Shown here in pieces: positions 21,615 to 31,971 of a stretch of 64,000 bases of DNA (position 1 is its first letter; every line of letters starts with the position of its first letter). Below the pieces are notes generated by a model. That model ran no database searches. It had not been told where the DNA came from and was given only the letters and a program-made list of their open reading frames with translations. Made by a program: the position numbers and the translations under genes. Source of the stretch: Vibrio sp. Of7-15 (GTDB lineage: Bacteria > Pseudomonadota > Gammaproteobacteria > Enterobacterales > Vibrionaceae); contig NZ_JAKRGH010000005.1 in NCBI RefSeq assembly GCF_022347565.1, positions 1 to 64,000 on the forward strand. Direction: 5' to 3'.

Positions 21615-23108
21615 CTAGGACAGTTGAATGACCAGCGGCCAACCAAGATCGGTTTGGCGATTGGCTTCTAATTCGAGCTCAGCTTTGGTTAGAGGGTTGT
21701 TGTCTAACCAAGCGCTATTGAGGTGAAGTGTGATTTGATCGTCAGTGGCGGTAATGTTGAGCTTAGGTAATACCGCGCTGTTACGGCGATGACATAACAC
21801 CACTGCAAGACGAAGCACTCGTAATAAACGGCGAGCACTTTGATCTGAGAGTGCGTGTTGTTCGGTGATGTTACTCAGTTGTTCACGATAGCGACGTAGC
21901 ATTTCTGCTAATAGCTGTTTTTGAGCACGAGTAAATCCAGGCAGTTCTAAACTACGAACTAAATAGGCAGCGTGTTCACCGTCTCCTTTAAAGCTAATAC
22001 TCATTCCAATTTCATGCAGTTGTGCTGCACTGGTGAGTAATACTTCAGCTTGAGGCTCGGGTAACCAGTTTGCTGCACCGCATTGCTTTACGATTTCCAA
22101 ACAGGTATCAGCAACTTGATGGCCGTATTGGCGATCAAGTTGGTAACGCGCTTGTAGGCTATTGATGGTGCGTTGACAAATATCATCATGGCGCATTTCA
22201 TCCATCATTTCATACACTAAACCTTCACGTAGAGCGCCGCCTGCCAGTGTCATCGAATCAATATTTAATGACTCAAAAATGGCAATAAGAATAGAAAGCC
22301 CACTTGGGAAAACTAAAACGCGTTCTAAAGTTAACCCTTCAATATCCAGCTCTTCTAAGTGATCATATTGCATGGCTTGATGCTGCAGTCGCTTCAGTTT
22401 TGCATGGGTGATCACTTCATCCATGCCTTGGGCGACCATAATTTCTTGCAGTGCTTGCACGGTACCGCTGGCACCGACACACACATTCCAACCGAGATCT
22501 AAATATTGCTTGAGGATAGGTTGAAGCGTGTTTTTAGCACCTTGGATCGCAGCATCAAAGTTTGTTTGAGTCAGTTGACGATCTTTAAAATAACCTTCGA
22601 GCCAAGTTACGCAGCCCATTTTCAGACTGGTCAGGGCTTTTGCATCAAAACCTTCACCGATGATGAGCTCTGTACTTGCGCCACCAATATCGACCACAAG
22701 ACGTGAGCCACAACCACCAGAGGTATGTGATACCCCTTGGTAAATGGTTCGAGCTTCTTCTTCACCTGGGATCACTTCAATGTCGTGTCCAAGGATTTGG
22801 TTTGCTTTACTTAGAAATTCCTCAACGTTGGTCGCGGTTCGCAGTGTCGCCGTGCCCACAATGCGGATGTGACTAACCGGGAAATCTTGCAGACGCTCAG
22901 CAAATAGACTCAGACAATCCCACCCACGTTGCATGGCGTCATGGCTTAAACGATTATGTTTATCTAAGCCTGCTGCTAAGCGGACTTTGCGCTTAATTTT
23001 AGCCATTGTTTGCACACTACCGTCAACATGACGGACGACAAGCATGTGAAAACTGTTAGACCCAAGGTCAATGGCGGCATACATAGGTGAAGTTGCTGGT
23101 GTATTCAT
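21615..23108 (-). CDS. gppA: Guanosine pentaphosphate phosphohydrolase GppA (Ppx/GppA family)
   Basis: This 497-residue protein has the actin-like Ppx/GppA phosphatase fold: the opening [15 protein letters not shown], the [11 protein letters not shown] block and [12 protein letters not shown]. GppA converts pppGpp to ppGpp. The family also contains exopolyphosphatase Ppx. Length and position next to rhlB, as in E. coli, favour GppA. The ATG at 23108 follows AAGGAC. An upstream frame to 23204 overlaps rhlB. It is co-transcribed with rhlB. Confidence 0.9.
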   Translation of the reverse strand: MNTPATSPMYAAIDLGSNSFHMLVVRHVDGSVQTMAKIKRKVRLAAGLDKHNRLSHDAMQRGWDCLSLFAERLQDFPVSHIRIVGTATLRTATNVEEFLSKANQILGHDIEVIPGEEEARTIYQGVSHTSGGCGSRLVVDIGGASTELIIGEGFDAKALTSLKMGCVTWLEGYFKDRQLTQTNFDAAIQGAKNTLQPILKQYLDLGWNVCVGASGTVQALQEIMVAQGMDEVITHAKLKRLQHQAMQYDHLEELDIEGLTLERVLVFPSGLSILIAIFESLNIDSMTLAGGALREGLVYEMMDEMRHDDICQRTINSLQARYQLDRQYGHQVADTCLEIVKQCGAANWLPEPQAEVLLTSAAQLHEIGMSISFKGDGEHAAYLVRSLELPGFTRAQKQLLAEMLRRYREQLSNITEQHALSDQSARRLLRVLRLAVVLCHRRNSAVLPKLNITATDDQITLHLNSAWLDNNPLTKAELELEANRQTDLGWPLVIQLS

Positions 23109-23118
23109 AACGTCCTTA

Positions 23119-24438
23119 TTATTGTTGTGATTGACGACGCGGCTGACGCTGACGGTTGTTGTGTTTACGATTGCCTTGGCGTTGTCCTTGACGCTGATTA
23201 CCATTGTTTGAACGGCGATTGTTCGTTGGCTGGCGACGTTGTAAACGCAGTGGCGCAGGTAAATCTTGGATCAGAGCTGTCGTATCGTATTCAGAAACCG
23301 GTACCGCGTGATCAATGTATTCTTCAATCGCAGGTAGGTTAATGGCGTACTCTTCACAAGCAAAGCTAATGGAGTGGCCACTTGCACCAGCACGGCCAGT
23401 ACGGCCAATACGGTGAACATAGTCTTCAGCATCGTCTGGTAAATCGTAGTTAAATACGTGTGTTACCTGAGGAATATGCAATCCACGAGCCGCAACGTCG
23501 GTGGCAACCAGGATATCCACTTCGCCTTGTGTGAATTGCTCTAGAATGCGAACGCGTTTCTTCTGTGGCACATCACCAGTCAGTAGGCCCACACGGTGTC
23601 CGTCAGCGGCTAAGTGACCCCATACCGATTCACATTTGTGCTTCGTGTTAGCAAACACAATCGCACGCTCTGGCCAATCTTCTTCAATGAGAGTTTGAAG
23701 CAGTGGCATTTTGTCGGTGTTTGATGGGTAAAACAGTTCTTCTTGGATGCGGTGACCTGTTTTTTGATCCGGTTCAACCACTAAGTGCTCTGGGTTGTTC
23801 ATGTGTTCAAAAGCCAGCTCTTGTACACGGTATGACAAGGTTGCAGAGAACAACATGTTTAAACGTGCTTTTGGCTCAGGCATGCGTCGGAACAAGAAAC
23901 GAATGTCTTTAATAAAGCCCAAATCGAACATGCGATCCGCTTCATCAAGTACAACCGCTTGAATAGAACGGAAGTCGATTAAGCGCTGTTTGTAGAAATC
24001 GATGATGCGGCCCGTGGTGCCAATCAGGACATCAATACCGTTTTCTAGCGCTTCTTTTTGTTTGTCGTAACCTTCACCGCCGTAAGCAAGGCCCGCTTTT
24101 AAGCCCGTACTTTTGATCAGTGGTTCCGCATCATTATAAATTTGGATCGCCAATTCACGTGTTGGCGCCATAATGATGGCACGAGGTTGGTTCTTGCGAC
24201 GATCGGCAGGAACTTCTGTCGTTAGTAGGTGGTTAAAAGTAGCAGTAAGGAACGCAAGCGTCTTACCAGTACCCGTTTGGGCCTGGCCTGCGATGTCTTG
24301 GCCGGTGAGCATGACCGGCAATGCCAAGGCTTGGATTGGGGTACAAAATTCGAACCCTTTTCCGCTTAAACCTTCAATGATCTGAGGCTGTAAATTCAGA
24401 TCGGCAAACTTTTGCTCTGTGATATGCGTCTTTTTCAT
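23119..24438 (-). CDS. rhlB: ATP-dependent RNA helicase RhlB
   Basis: RhlB (439 residues) is the DEAD-box helicase of the RNA degradosome. Motifs in order are [11 protein letters not shown] (Q motif), [42 protein letters not shown] and [11 protein letters not shown] basic Arg/Gln/Asn-rich tail follows residue 400. It is divergent from trxA, as in enterobacteria, and 10 bp upstream of gppA. Confidence 0.97.
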   Translation of the reverse strand: MKKTHITEQKFADLNLQPQIIEGLSGKGFEFCTPIQALALPVMLTGQDIAGQAQTGTGKTLAFLTATFNHLLTTEVPADRRKNQPRAIIMAPTRELAIQIYNDAEPLIKSTGLKAGLAYGGEGYDKQKEALENGIDVLIGTTGRIIDFYKQRLIDFRSIQAVVLDEADRMFDLGFIKDIRFLFRRMPEPKARLNMLFSATLSYRVQELAFEHMNNPEHLVVEPDQKTGHRIQEELFYPSNTDKMPLLQTLIEEDWPERAIVFANTKHKCESVWGHLAADGHRVGLLTGDVPQKKRVRILEQFTQGEVDILVATDVAARGLHIPQVTHVFNYDLPDDAEDYVHRIGRTGRAGASGHSISFACEEYAINLPAIEEYIDHAVPVSEYDTTALIQDLPAPLRLQRRQPTNNRRSNNGNQRQGQRQGNRKHNNRQRQPRRQSQQ

Positions 24439-24551
24439 CGCTATAGAATATCAGCTTAGGGTTGCAATACGAAACTGAATCAATTCAAATAGGGCATCGA
24501 TTTACTGGTTAATATGAAATCAGTGACTAAAATCAGACATTGGAGTGGACG

Positions 24552-24878
24552 ATGAGCGACAAGATTGTGCAGCTAACTGACGATAGCTTTGAAAGCGACG
24601 TAATTAATGCAGCTGGCCCTGTACTTGTAGATTTCTGGGCAGAATGGTGTGGCCCTTGTAAAATGATTGCACCGATTTTGGATGAAATTGCTGACGAGTA
24701 CGAAGGCAAACTGACTATTGGTAAGCTAAACATTGACCAAAATGCTGGTACTCCACCGAAATTTGGTATTCGTGGAATCCCAACACTGCTTCTTTTTAAA
24801 GATGGCGGCGTAGCGGCAACGAAAGTAGGTGCGTTATCTAAAACTCAACTTAAAGAGTTTTTAGACGCAAACCTATAA
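24552..24878 (+). CDS. trxA: Thioredoxin 1
   Basis: Thioredoxin (108 residues) reduces disulfides of ribonucleotide reductase and other cytoplasmic proteins. The active site WCGPC is at residues 32-36 and the cis-proline segment [11 protein letters not shown] is intact. I used the ATG at 24552, preceded by GGAG, which gives the standard [10 protein letters not shown] start. It lies divergent from rhlB and upstream of rho. Confidence 0.98.
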   Translation: MSDKIVQLTDDSFESDVINAAGPVLVDFWAEWCGPCKMIAPILDEIADEYEGKLTIGKLNIDQNAGTPPKFGIRGIPTLLLFKDGGVAATKVGALSKTQLKEFLDANL

Positions 24879-24909
24879 TAGCCACTGAGTATTATACCCA
24901 GTTTGCTAT

Positions 24910-24950
24910 TAAACCGTGTATAATCTGTGTTATACGCGGTTTAGCTTTTT
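24910..24950 (+). terminator. Terminator between trxA and rho
   Basis: A 14-bp inverted repeat (arms 24910-24923 and 24930-24943, one G-T pair) is followed by GCTTTTT. It should end the trxA transcript. The left arm also contains TATAAT (24919-24924), so it could overlap a rho promoter -10. Confidence 0.8.
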
Positions 24951-25105
24951 CTAAGCTAGACTCATTTAGGATTTAGTGATAACGTGTTGCACGTAAATCA
25001 TACAGTTGTTCATTCCTTGAGCGAATTTTGACCTATCTGATGGTCATTTCTATTCTTAATTAACCTAAACAGATCCCAATTTTGACTAACAAGATACCCA
25101 CCACT

Positions 25106-26365
25106 ATGAATCTTACTGAATTAAAGAACAGACCCGTGTCTGAGCTTGTTGCACTTGGCGAAAGTATGGGCCTGGAAAACTTGGCTCGACTAAGAAAACA
25201 GGACATCATCTTTTCTACATTAAAGCAGCACGCTAAAAGTGGTGAAGACATTTTTGGTGATGGTGTTCTAGAAATTCTGCAAGATGGCTTCGGTTTCCTT
25301 CGCAGTGCAGACAGTTCATACTTAGCTGGCCCTGATGATATTTATGTTTCCCCAAGTCAAATTCGCCGCTTTAACTTGCGAACGGGTGACAGCATTGCCG
25401 GGAAGATTCGTCCACCAAAAGACGGTGAGCGCTATTTTGCCCTGCTAAAAGTTAACTCTGTTAACCATGACCGTCCTGATAATGCCCGCAACAAAATCCT
25501 TTTCGAAAACCTTACTCCTTTACACGCTAATGATCGCCTACGTATGGAACGTGGTAATGGTTCTACCGAAGACATTACCGCGCGTGTATTAGATTTAGCG
25601 TCTCCGATTGGTAAAGGTCAGCGTGGTCTGATTGTTGCTCCGCCAAAAGCGGGTAAAACCATGTTGCTACAGAACATTGCACAAAGTATTGCTCATAATC
25701 ACCCTGATTGTGAGTTGATGGTATTGCTGATCGATGAGCGTCCGGAAGAAGTAACGGAAATGCAACGCCTAGTTAAAGGTGAAGTAGTGGCTTCTACGTT
25801 TGATGAGCCAGCTTCTCGCCACGTTCAAGTTGCAGAGATGGTTATCGAAAAAGCAAAACGCTTGGTTGAGCACAAAAAAGACGTGGTGATCTTATTAGAT
25901 TCCATTACACGTTTGGCTCGTGCATACAACACCGTGATCCCATCATCAGGTAAAGTACTGACAGGTGGTGTGGATGCGAACGCCCTACATCGTCCTAAGC
26001 GTTTCTTTGGTGCGGCACGTAACGTTGAAGAAGGTGGCAGTCTAACCATCATCGCAACCGCGCTTGTTGATACAGGTTCTAAGATGGACGAAGTGATCTA
26101 CGAAGAGTTTAAAGGTACAGGTAACATGGAACTGCACCTAAACCGTAAGATTGCTGAAAAACGTGTTTTCCCTGCGATTGATTTCAACCGCTCTGGTACT
26201 CGTCGTGAAGAGTTGCTGACTAAAGCAGATGAGTTACAGAAAATGTGGATTCTACGTAAGATTGTCCACCCAATGGGCGAAACCGATGCCATGGAATTTT
26301 TGATCGATAAGTTAGCAATGACAAAAACGAACAACGAATTCTTTGATGCGATGCGTCGCCAATAA
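25106..26365 (+). CDS. rho: Transcription termination factor Rho
   Basis: Rho (419 residues, the E. coli length) is the hexameric RNA helicase that ends factor-dependent transcripts. The N-terminal [18 protein letters not shown]-binding cold-shock fold (DGFGFLRS), Walker A (APPKAGKT) and the [12 protein letters not shown] and Q/R-loop blocks are present. The ATG at 25106 gives the family start. An upstream in-frame TTG at 25082 is unlikely. The 155-bp leader after the trxA terminator may serve autoregulation. I saw no leader peptide. Confidence 0.98.
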   Translation: MNLTELKNRPVSELVALGESMGLENLARLRKQDIIFSTLKQHAKSGEDIFGDGVLEILQDGFGFLRSADSSYLAGPDDIYVSPSQIRRFNLRTGDSIAGKIRPPKDGERYFALLKVNSVNHDRPDNARNKILFENLTPLHANDRLRMERGNGSTEDITARVLDLASPIGKGQRGLIVAPPKAGKTMLLQNIAQSIAHNHPDCELMVLLIDERPEEVTEMQRLVKGEVVASTFDEPASRHVQVAEMVIEKAKRLVEHKKDVVILLDSITRLARAYNTVIPSSGKVLTGGVDANALHRPKRFFGAARNVEEGGSLTIIATALVDTGSKMDEVIYEEFKGTGNMELHLNRKIAEKRVFPAIDFNRSGTRREELLTKADELQKMWILRKIVHPMGETDAMEFLIDKLAMTKTNNEFFDAMRRQ

Positions 26366-26393
26366 ATTGCCTTAGTGTCACAAATCCTAAAAT

Positions 26394-26418
26394 GCCGCTG
26401 TAAAAAGCGGCGTTTTTT
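26394..26418 (+). terminator. rho terminator
   Basis: The stem GCCGCT/AGCGGC (26394-26399 and 26406-26411) is followed by G and six T. Confidence 0.85.
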
Positions 26419-26478
26419 ATTGCCTTCCATTATTATCAATAGCATCATATGTAGTATGAATGTTACTGGAAGGTTAAT

Positions 26479-27480
26479 ATGCAACAAGGATTGTTGGTAT
26501 CACTGCTTCTGTCTTCGACTTTGATGGTGGGCTCTGTATTTGCGACGGAGCTACAGCCAAAACGTGTTTCGGCATTGCTACAAGATGAGCAACTGAATCA
26601 AAGGGTGGAGGACTTATATCATTCAGCCCTTACGAATGATGTGGATGCTCTGAACTTTTCACTAAACCGCCTTTCTTTACCCCAACAAGAAGCTGCTCGT
26701 TTCTTGGTTATTCAACATTTAGAACAAAATAATGTTGCACTAACACCAGTGCTTGCCAAGTGGTTACAGCAGCAATTAGAGCGTCGTCCTACGTATCAGG
26801 TGTCTGAGCAGGGAGATGGTTATGTGATCACGAAAGTGGCTTTTAACTACCCAGCGGTTGCTCAGCGTTTGTTGCATCGCTGGGAAAAGGACCAACAAGT
26901 ATTGGATTTCATTTTAAGCTCAGAGCGTCAGGAACTTAAGCTGTCTGATTGGCTTAGTGGTTCCGTGCATGATCTCAATGTAAAGCAAGAAATCTTGCTA
27001 AATGAGCTGGATAGTTTATCTCCTGAAGCGTTGCAAGCGCTGGTGGATCAAGTCACTCAGCATGCTGTGTCTGCTTGGCTACCTTCAACCAAAGTGATGG
27101 TGAAATTGGCCAAAGTGAGCCAAGACCCACAGCTGTATAAAGTGCTGTGGCAAATGCGGGCTGATCAACACAGTTTGTCTGAACTACAGCGGCTTGCGAA
27201 TCTTGCGCCGGAATTGTTCGCAACAGAACAAGTGATTGCTGCGACTCAAAATCCATCTTTGAAAGTGCAGGCGCTAGGGTATTTGGCTCAGTTACACCCG
27301 CTCCCTGATAATGTGAGAGAGTTTTTATTGGTGAAACTGAATCACGTTGATGATGGCAGCATTGTGGCGACTCAATTGGCAAGATCCGGTCATGCAGGTT
27401 GGTTACAACAGTTATTGGGTGAGCGTGATACCGTGCGTCAGAATAATGTGAAAGCGGGTTTATCACACATTTCGCAATGA
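26479..27480 (+). CDS. Exported alpha-helical protein of unknown function
   Basis: I do not recognise a named family. The 333-residue product begins with a signal peptide (basic-free but hydrophobic LLVSLLLSSTLMVGSVFA, likely cut after the Ala-rich FAT region near residue 23). The rest is predicted to be almost wholly helical with short repeated helix pairs, like HEAT-type solenoids (for example around residues 205-310). It is probably periplasmic. It stands alone between rho and ubiD on the same strand. Its function is unknown, and family conservation in vibrios is my recollection only. Confidence 0.75.
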   Translation: MQQGLLVSLLLSSTLMVGSVFATELQPKRVSALLQDEQLNQRVEDLYHSALTNDVDALNFSLNRLSLPQQEAARFLVIQHLEQNNVALTPVLAKWLQQQLERRPTYQVSEQGDGYVITKVAFNYPAVAQRLLHRWEKDQQVLDFILSSERQELKLSDWLSGSVHDLNVKQEILLNELDSLSPEALQALVDQVTQHAVSAWLPSTKVMVKLAKVSQDPQLYKVLWQMRADQHSLSELQRLANLAPELFATEQVIAATQNPSLKVQALGYLAQLHPLPDNVREFLLVKLNHVDDGSIVATQLARSGHAGWLQQLLGERDTVRQNNVKAGLSHISQ

Positions 27481-27557
27481 TTGACGTTGTGATTTTATGT
27501 GATTGCTATTAACAAATCGTTATAATATGCCGGAATTTAGCAAGCCGGTAGAGGCCA

Positions 27558-29402
27558 ATGAAATACAATGATTTACGTGACTTTATTGACCATTTAGAGC
27601 AAGTTGGTCAGCTAAAGCGAATCGCACATCCCGTCGACCCTCATTACGAAATGACCGAAATCAGTGATCGTACATTACGAGCACACGGTCCTGCTTTGTT
27701 GTTTGAAAATCCCATAGGCTATGACATGCCAGTGCTAACCAACCTTTTTGGTACTCCTGAGCGAGTCGCAATGGGGATGGGTCGTGAAGACGTAAAAGAG
27801 CTTCGTGAAGTGGGCAAGTTACTGGCGTATTTAAAAGAGCCAGAGCCGCCAAAAGGCTTTAAAGATGCGATAGATAAGCTGCCTGTGTTTAAGCAAGTCT
27901 TAAATATGCCTGTAAAGCGACTGCGCAAAGCGCCATGCCAGCAAGTGGTGTGGCAGGGTGATGATGTGGATTTGGACAAAGTTCCTGTCATGAGCTGCTG
28001 GTCTGATGATGTTGCGCCTCTGCTTACTTGGGGCCTTACTGTGACAAAAGGGCCGAATAAGAAGCGTCAAAATTTAGGTATCTACCGTCAGCAAAAATTA
28101 AGTAAAAATAAAGTCATTATGCGTTGGTTGGCTCACCGTGGTGGTGCGCTAGACCTTCGTGAGTGGATGGAAACCAATCCGGGTAAACCTTTCCCAGTGT
28201 CTGTGGCTTTTGGAGCTGACCCTGCAACGATTTTAGGTGCGGTGACCCCAGTGCCCGATACTTTGTCGGAATACGCGTTTGCGGGTTTGCTACGTGGCAG
28301 TAAAACCGAAGTGGTTAAATCAGTGAGTAACGATCTTGAAGTACCTGCCAGTGCGGAGATTGTACTTGAGGGCTATATTGATCCTACTGAGTTTGCGGAT
28401 GAAGGCCCATACGGTGATCACACAGGATATTACAACGAAGTTGAACGTCATCATGTGTTTACCGTTACGCACATGACCATGCGTCAGAACCCTATTTATC
28501 ACAGCACGTACACTGGTCGTCCGCCAGATGAGCCAGCGGTGCTGGGGGTTGCACTTAATGAAGTGTTTGTGCCGATTTTACAAAAGCAGTTCCCTGAAAT
28601 TGTCGATTTTTACTTACCACCAGAAGGTTGTTCGTATCGAATGGCTGTGGTGACAATGAAGAAGCAATACCCTGGTCATGCCAAGCGCGTGATGATGGGG
28701 GTATGGTCTTTCTTACGTCAATTCATGTACACCAAGTTTGTATTGGTGTGTGATGAAAACGTCAATGCGCGGGATTGGTCTGAAGTCACGGCGGCGATGT
28801 CGGCTCAAATGGAACCCGTGCGCGATACACTGATGATCGAGAGCACTCCTATCGACTCTTTGGACTTTGCTTCTCCAGTTGTGGGGTTAGGCTCCAAAAT
28901 GGGCTTAGACATCACGAAAAAGTGGGATGCAGAGTTGGAGCTGTCTCCAAGCGTGGCGGCAGAACCATTGAATGCGGATGACATTGAAGGCAGGCTCACT
29001 GAATTAAAGCAACGATTCCCTGAAATTATCGATGTTCATTTACAAAATGAAAACTCGAGTATGGTGGTGATTTCGATTGATAAGACAGAAGCTCATCAGG
29101 CGAAGAAGCTCATGGATGGGGTTTGGTCTCAGTTTGCCGACAATAGGTCTGTCATCGTGTGTGATGGTGACGTTAACGTGCGTGATTGGAACGACATTAT
29201 CTGGGCGGTGACGACGAGAATGGACCCAGCCAGAGATACTCTATTCTTAACTAATGAGTCTGAGCCATCAAGAATGGGTCTGGATGCGACCAATAAGGTT
29301 CAAGGTCAAGAGTGCCGAAGAGAATGGGGGGTTCCAATTACAAAAGATCCTAAGGTGGTAGAAAAAATTGATAGTATCTGGGAATCGTTAGGGATTTTAT
29401 GA
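27558..29402 (+). CDS. ubiD: 4-hydroxy-3-polyprenylbenzoate decarboxylase UbiD (enlarged)
   Basis: UbiD is the prenylated-FMN decarboxylase of ubiquinone synthesis. The family blocks [43 protein letters not shown] and [10 protein letters not shown] are present. At 614 residues it is about 120 longer than E. coli UbiD (497). The extra length comes from a diverged second copy of the C-terminal segment: residues about 340-456 and 482-614 align ([46 protein letters not shown]). Its stop overlaps the ferredoxin gene by 4 bp. Confidence 0.95.
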   Translation: MKYNDLRDFIDHLEQVGQLKRIAHPVDPHYEMTEISDRTLRAHGPALLFENPIGYDMPVLTNLFGTPERVAMGMGREDVKELREVGKLLAYLKEPEPPKGFKDAIDKLPVFKQVLNMPVKRLRKAPCQQVVWQGDDVDLDKVPVMSCWSDDVAPLLTWGLTVTKGPNKKRQNLGIYRQQKLSKNKVIMRWLAHRGGALDLREWMETNPGKPFPVSVAFGADPATILGAVTPVPDTLSEYAFAGLLRGSKTEVVKSVSNDLEVPASAEIVLEGYIDPTEFADEGPYGDHTGYYNEVERHHVFTVTHMTMRQNPIYHSTYTGRPPDEPAVLGVALNEVFVPILQKQFPEIVDFYLPPEGCSYRMAVVTMKKQYPGHAKRVMMGVWSFLRQFMYTKFVLVCDENVNARDWSEVTAAMSAQMEPVRDTLMIESTPIDSLDFASPVVGLGSKMGLDITKKWDAELELSPSVAAEPLNADDIEGRLTELKQRFPEIIDVHLQNENSSMVVISIDKTEAHQAKKLMDGVWSQFADNRSVIVCDGDVNVRDWNDIIWAVTTRMDPARDTLFLTNESEPSRMGLDATNKVQGQECRREWGVPITKDPKVVEKIDSIWESLGIL

Positions 29403-29668
29403 GCTATCAAGTAGCTTTATACCCAGAAAATATCACCTTTGAGGTACAAGAAGGGCAAACGGTGTTGGATGCAGCGCTCAACAACAATATTTATTTTCCA
29501 AACCGTTGCCAAGTTGGTGCATGCGCAATGTGTATGTGTAAAAAGTTAGAAGGGCAAGTGAGTTACCACCTTGAACCAATGCTCACAGAGAAAGAGCAAC
29601 AGCAAGGTTGGATTTTCGCTTGCCAAGCATTTGCAGAAAGTAATTTAGTCCTGACCTTTGTTGAATAG
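29399..29668 (+). CDS. Plant-type [2Fe-2S] ferredoxin
   Basis: This 89-residue protein has the ferredoxin pattern CxxxxCxxC...C at Cys37, 42, 45 and 75 (one further Cys at 47). It should carry single electrons. It lies between ubiD (4-bp overlap) and fre (20-bp gap), so it is probably made with both. The likely partner is the Fre flavin reductase, the pair forming a small reductase chain. The final acceptor (ribonucleotide reductase, ubiquinone hydroxylation or prFMN maturation) cannot be told from sequence. Confidence 0.9.
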   Translation: MSYQVALYPENITFEVQEGQTVLDAALNNNIYFPNRCQVGACAMCMCKKLEGQVSYHLEPMLTEKEQQQGWIFACQAFAESNLVLTFVE

Positions 29669-29688
29669 AGGTTAGCGAGAGGAATAAC

Positions 29689-30402
29689 ATGACTATTAAA
29701 TGTAAAGTGAAGTCTATCGAGCCTTTGGCTTGTAATACTTACCAAATTTTACTTCACCCAGAAACGCCGGTCGCTTTTAAAGCGGGTCAGTACCTTATGG
29801 TAGAAATGGGTGAAAAAGACAAACGCCCATTTTCTATTGCGAGTAGCCCATGTCGTCATGAAGGTGAATTAGAACTTCATATCGGGGCTGCTGAGCACAA
29901 TTCATATGCTTTAGAAGTGGTTGAAGCAATGAAGAAAGCTCAAGCTGAAGATGGTGATATTGCCATTGATGCGCCTCATGGTGAAGCCTGGGTGCGTGAA
30001 GGAACTGAAAACCCTATCCTATTGATTGCGGGCGGTACTGGTTTTAGTTATGTACGCAGTATTTTGGATCACTGTATTAGTCAAAATGTGACTAAGCCTG
30101 TGTTCTTATACTGGGGTGGTCGTGATGATTGCCAATTGTATGCCAAAGAAGAGTTAGACAACATTGCAAGCCAATACGCTAACGTGACGTTTGTTCCTGT
30201 GGTTGAAGAAGCGCCAGAGCAGTGGTCAGGTAAAGTGGGTAATGTGCTGGAAGCGGTGATGGACGATTTTATCAGTCTTAGCGCGTACGATATTTATATT
30301 GCGGGTCGCTTTGAAATGGCTGGTGCGGCACGTGAGCAGTTTACTGAGCAGAAAGGAGCAGAGCGTCATCACATTCATGCCGATGCGTTTGCTTTTATTT
30401 AA
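29689..30402 (+). CDS. fre: NAD(P)H-flavin reductase Fre
   Basis: Fre (237 residues) reduces free flavins with NAD(P)H. The flavin-binding RPFSIAS block at about residue 46, the nucleotide site [16 protein letters not shown] and the C-terminal [17 protein letters not shown] are present. It follows ubiD and a ferredoxin gene in one transcription unit. In other bacteria reduced FMN from Fre feeds UbiX, which makes the UbiD cofactor, so the linkage to ubiD is sensible. Confidence 0.95.
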   Translation: MTIKCKVKSIEPLACNTYQILLHPETPVAFKAGQYLMVEMGEKDKRPFSIASSPCRHEGELELHIGAAEHNSYALEVVEAMKKAQAEDGDIAIDAPHGEAWVREGTENPILLIAGGTGFSYVRSILDHCISQNVTKPVFLYWGGRDDCQLYAKEELDNIASQYANVTFVPVVEEAPEQWSGKVGNVLEAVMDDFISLSAYDIYIAGRFEMAGAAREQFTEQKGAERHHIHADAFAFI

Positions 30403-30424
30403 GCCATAATAGTTAATGAAGAAT

Positions 30425-30452
30425 AAAAAAGCGCAGCCTAGAGCTGCGCTTT
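30425..30452 (-). terminator. Terminator downstream of the small minus-strand ORF
   Basis: The stem AAAGCGCAGC/GCTGCGCTTT (30428-30437 and 30443-30452) has six A on its left, which read as a T run on the minus strand. The plus-strand side has only TTTG. It therefore looks built mainly to stop a minus-strand transcript, and may also help end fre. Confidence 0.8.
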
Positions 30453-30477
30453 GTCGTTTCGAGGGGGCTGTAAAAGA

Positions 30478-30570
30478 TTACTTATACTGGCTGATTAGTA
30501 CTGCTGTCATAAGAGCAGTAATAACTGAAACGATCATGCCAGAAACTAAGATCCAAGGAAGCATATCCAT
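30478..30570 (-). CDS. Possible 30-residue single-span membrane protein
   Basis: A short ATG-to-TAA frame on the minus strand encodes 30 residues that are almost all hydrophobic (start MDMLPWILVSGM, end LISQYK), enough for one membrane span. A minus-strand terminator follows 26 bp later, which supports real transcription. The ribosome site is weak (no clear GGAG), and a second ATG lies two codons on. I know of no named family. It may instead be chance coding within an sRNA. Confidence 0.45.
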   Translation of the reverse strand: MDMLPWILVSGMIVSVITALMTAVLISQYK

Positions 30571-30723
30571 AAGGCTGACTACTTTTAATAATAATGTTAT
30601 TGGGAGTCTTATTGAACAGATTTTGCGCAGAGAGAACAATGCGACAGAAAGGTTTTCTCAACCTTGGTAACATTCTGCAACACTTGAAATATTTTGTGAC
30701 TGAAATCGCATTATTTTTGAGCG

Positions 30724-30751
30724 AAAAAAGGCGTTACTCGAAAGTAACGCC
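30724..30751 (-). terminator. hem operon terminator
   Basis: The stem GGCGTTACT/AGTAACGCC (30730-30738 and 30743-30751) with six A to its left reads as hairpin plus T run on the minus strand, 40 bp after the hemY stop. Confidence 0.9.
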
Positions 30752-30789
30752 TATTAATTCAGTTGCTTATTGGTTTTGACGGTTGTTGA

Positions 30790-31971
30790 TTAATTACTCG
30801 GTAGCAAAGTCAGGGCTTGGCGAGAAATATCTGCTGCGGCTTGTTTTTGATCCAGTTTATCGAGCACATCGGCCAAGTACGCGTAATCAGAAATATCTGG
30901 ACGAATATCTAGGGCTTTTTCAAAATGCTCTTGAGCTTCAGCCCATTTGTTGTCACGCATGTAAAGTTGAGCGATGGCACTGTGAGTCACAGGGTTGTTT
31001 TCATCGTAGCGCAACACATCAGATAATAATACGATGGCTGGGTGGTAATCCGGTAGGTTTAGCTCTGGGAACAGAATGACTAAGCGATCATCAGATTGTT
31101 TCTTCACCGCCTCACGAAGGACGCCATAGGCTTCGCTATCAGCTTTACGAGTGATTAGCTGTTTAGCAAAACATGCGATTAATACGTTGCGCTGGCGGCT
31201 CTTACGAGGCAGTGAGCGCCAGTGATTAACTAACCCTTCGCTGCCTTGTTGACCAGCAATGCGTTCCATTAATCCACATTCGGTTTTTTCTTCTAAACGT
31301 GCCGCTTCTACTTGGTCAATCATGTCAGCTTTCACCAATTGTGGAAGCAGAGTACGAAGTGGCTGCCAGTCACCCAGCTTTAAGTAGGTGGTTTTCAGTA
31401 GCTCAAGTAAGACCGGGTTGTGTGGGTGCTGTTGCTTAATGTCTTGCAGTGTGGCCAGCGCTTGCTCGTATTGCTCTTGGCGAATTTGCAGCTTGGCGCA
31501 AGTCAGTGCTACCGCTAAGTTACCCCCATCTTGCTCTGAGGCCAGTTTTAGGTAATTGTCGCGCTGTACAGTTTCACCACGGCCTTGAGCTGCTTCTGCC
31601 GCTGCTAGGTAGTTGAGAAGCGGCGAATCACTGTGGGTTGCACCTTTTACGACTAACTTTTCAGCTTGACGCCAGTCACCTTCCACTAATTTTACAAGAC
31701 CTTGTGACGTGTTTAAGCGAGCTTTACGTACTTTACGGCCTGAGAACCAGCCACGAGTTGCGCTGCCAACAGAGAAAATACGTTTGATGATCAGCTCAAG
31801 TAAGAAAAGCGCACCGATCAATGCGGCAATGGCGATGATAAGCGTGGTTAAGCTCATTTCAATGGTCTGATTGGCCGCTGAAATAAGTACGTAACCTTGG
31901 TGGCCCGCAAAATCAGGACCAACCACTAAGCCAGCAATCAGCGCGATAACAAGAAGAAGTAGGCGGATCAT
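30790..31971 (-). CDS. hemY: HemY, membrane TPR protein of the hem operon
   Basis: HemY (393 residues) has two N-terminal membrane segments (residues 3-20 and about 40-62) and a long helical region with tetratricopeptide-like repeats, the clearest being HSAIAQLYMRDNKWAEAQEHFEKAL near residue 335. Its precise role in haem metabolism is unresolved in the literature. It is the last gene of hemCDXY and overlaps hemX by 4 bp. Confidence 0.93.
   Translation of the reverse strand: MIRLLLLVIALIAGLVVGPDFAGHQGYVLISAANQTIEMSLTTLIIAIAALIGALFLLELIIKRIFSVGSATRGWFSGRKVRKARLNTSQGLVKLVEGDWRQAEKLVVKGATHSDSPLLNYLAAAEAAQGRGETVQRDNYLKLASEQDGGNLAVALTCAKLQIRQEQYEQALATLQDIKQQHPHNPVLLELLKTTYLKLGDWQPLRTLLPQLVKADMIDQVEAARLEEKTECGLMERIAGQQGSEGLVNHWRSLPRKSRQRNVLIACFAKQLITRKADSEAYGVLREAVKKQSDDRLVILFPELNLPDYHPAIVLLSDVLRYDENNPVTHSAIAQLYMRDNKWAEAQEHFEKALDIRPDISDYAYLADVLDKLDQKQAAADISRQALTLLPSN

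Noticed and set aside
30416-30670. Plus-strand 84-residue ORF after fre
   Set aside because: It has no ribosome site or family features and runs through two structured elements. The minus-strand small ORF with a terminator explains the region better.
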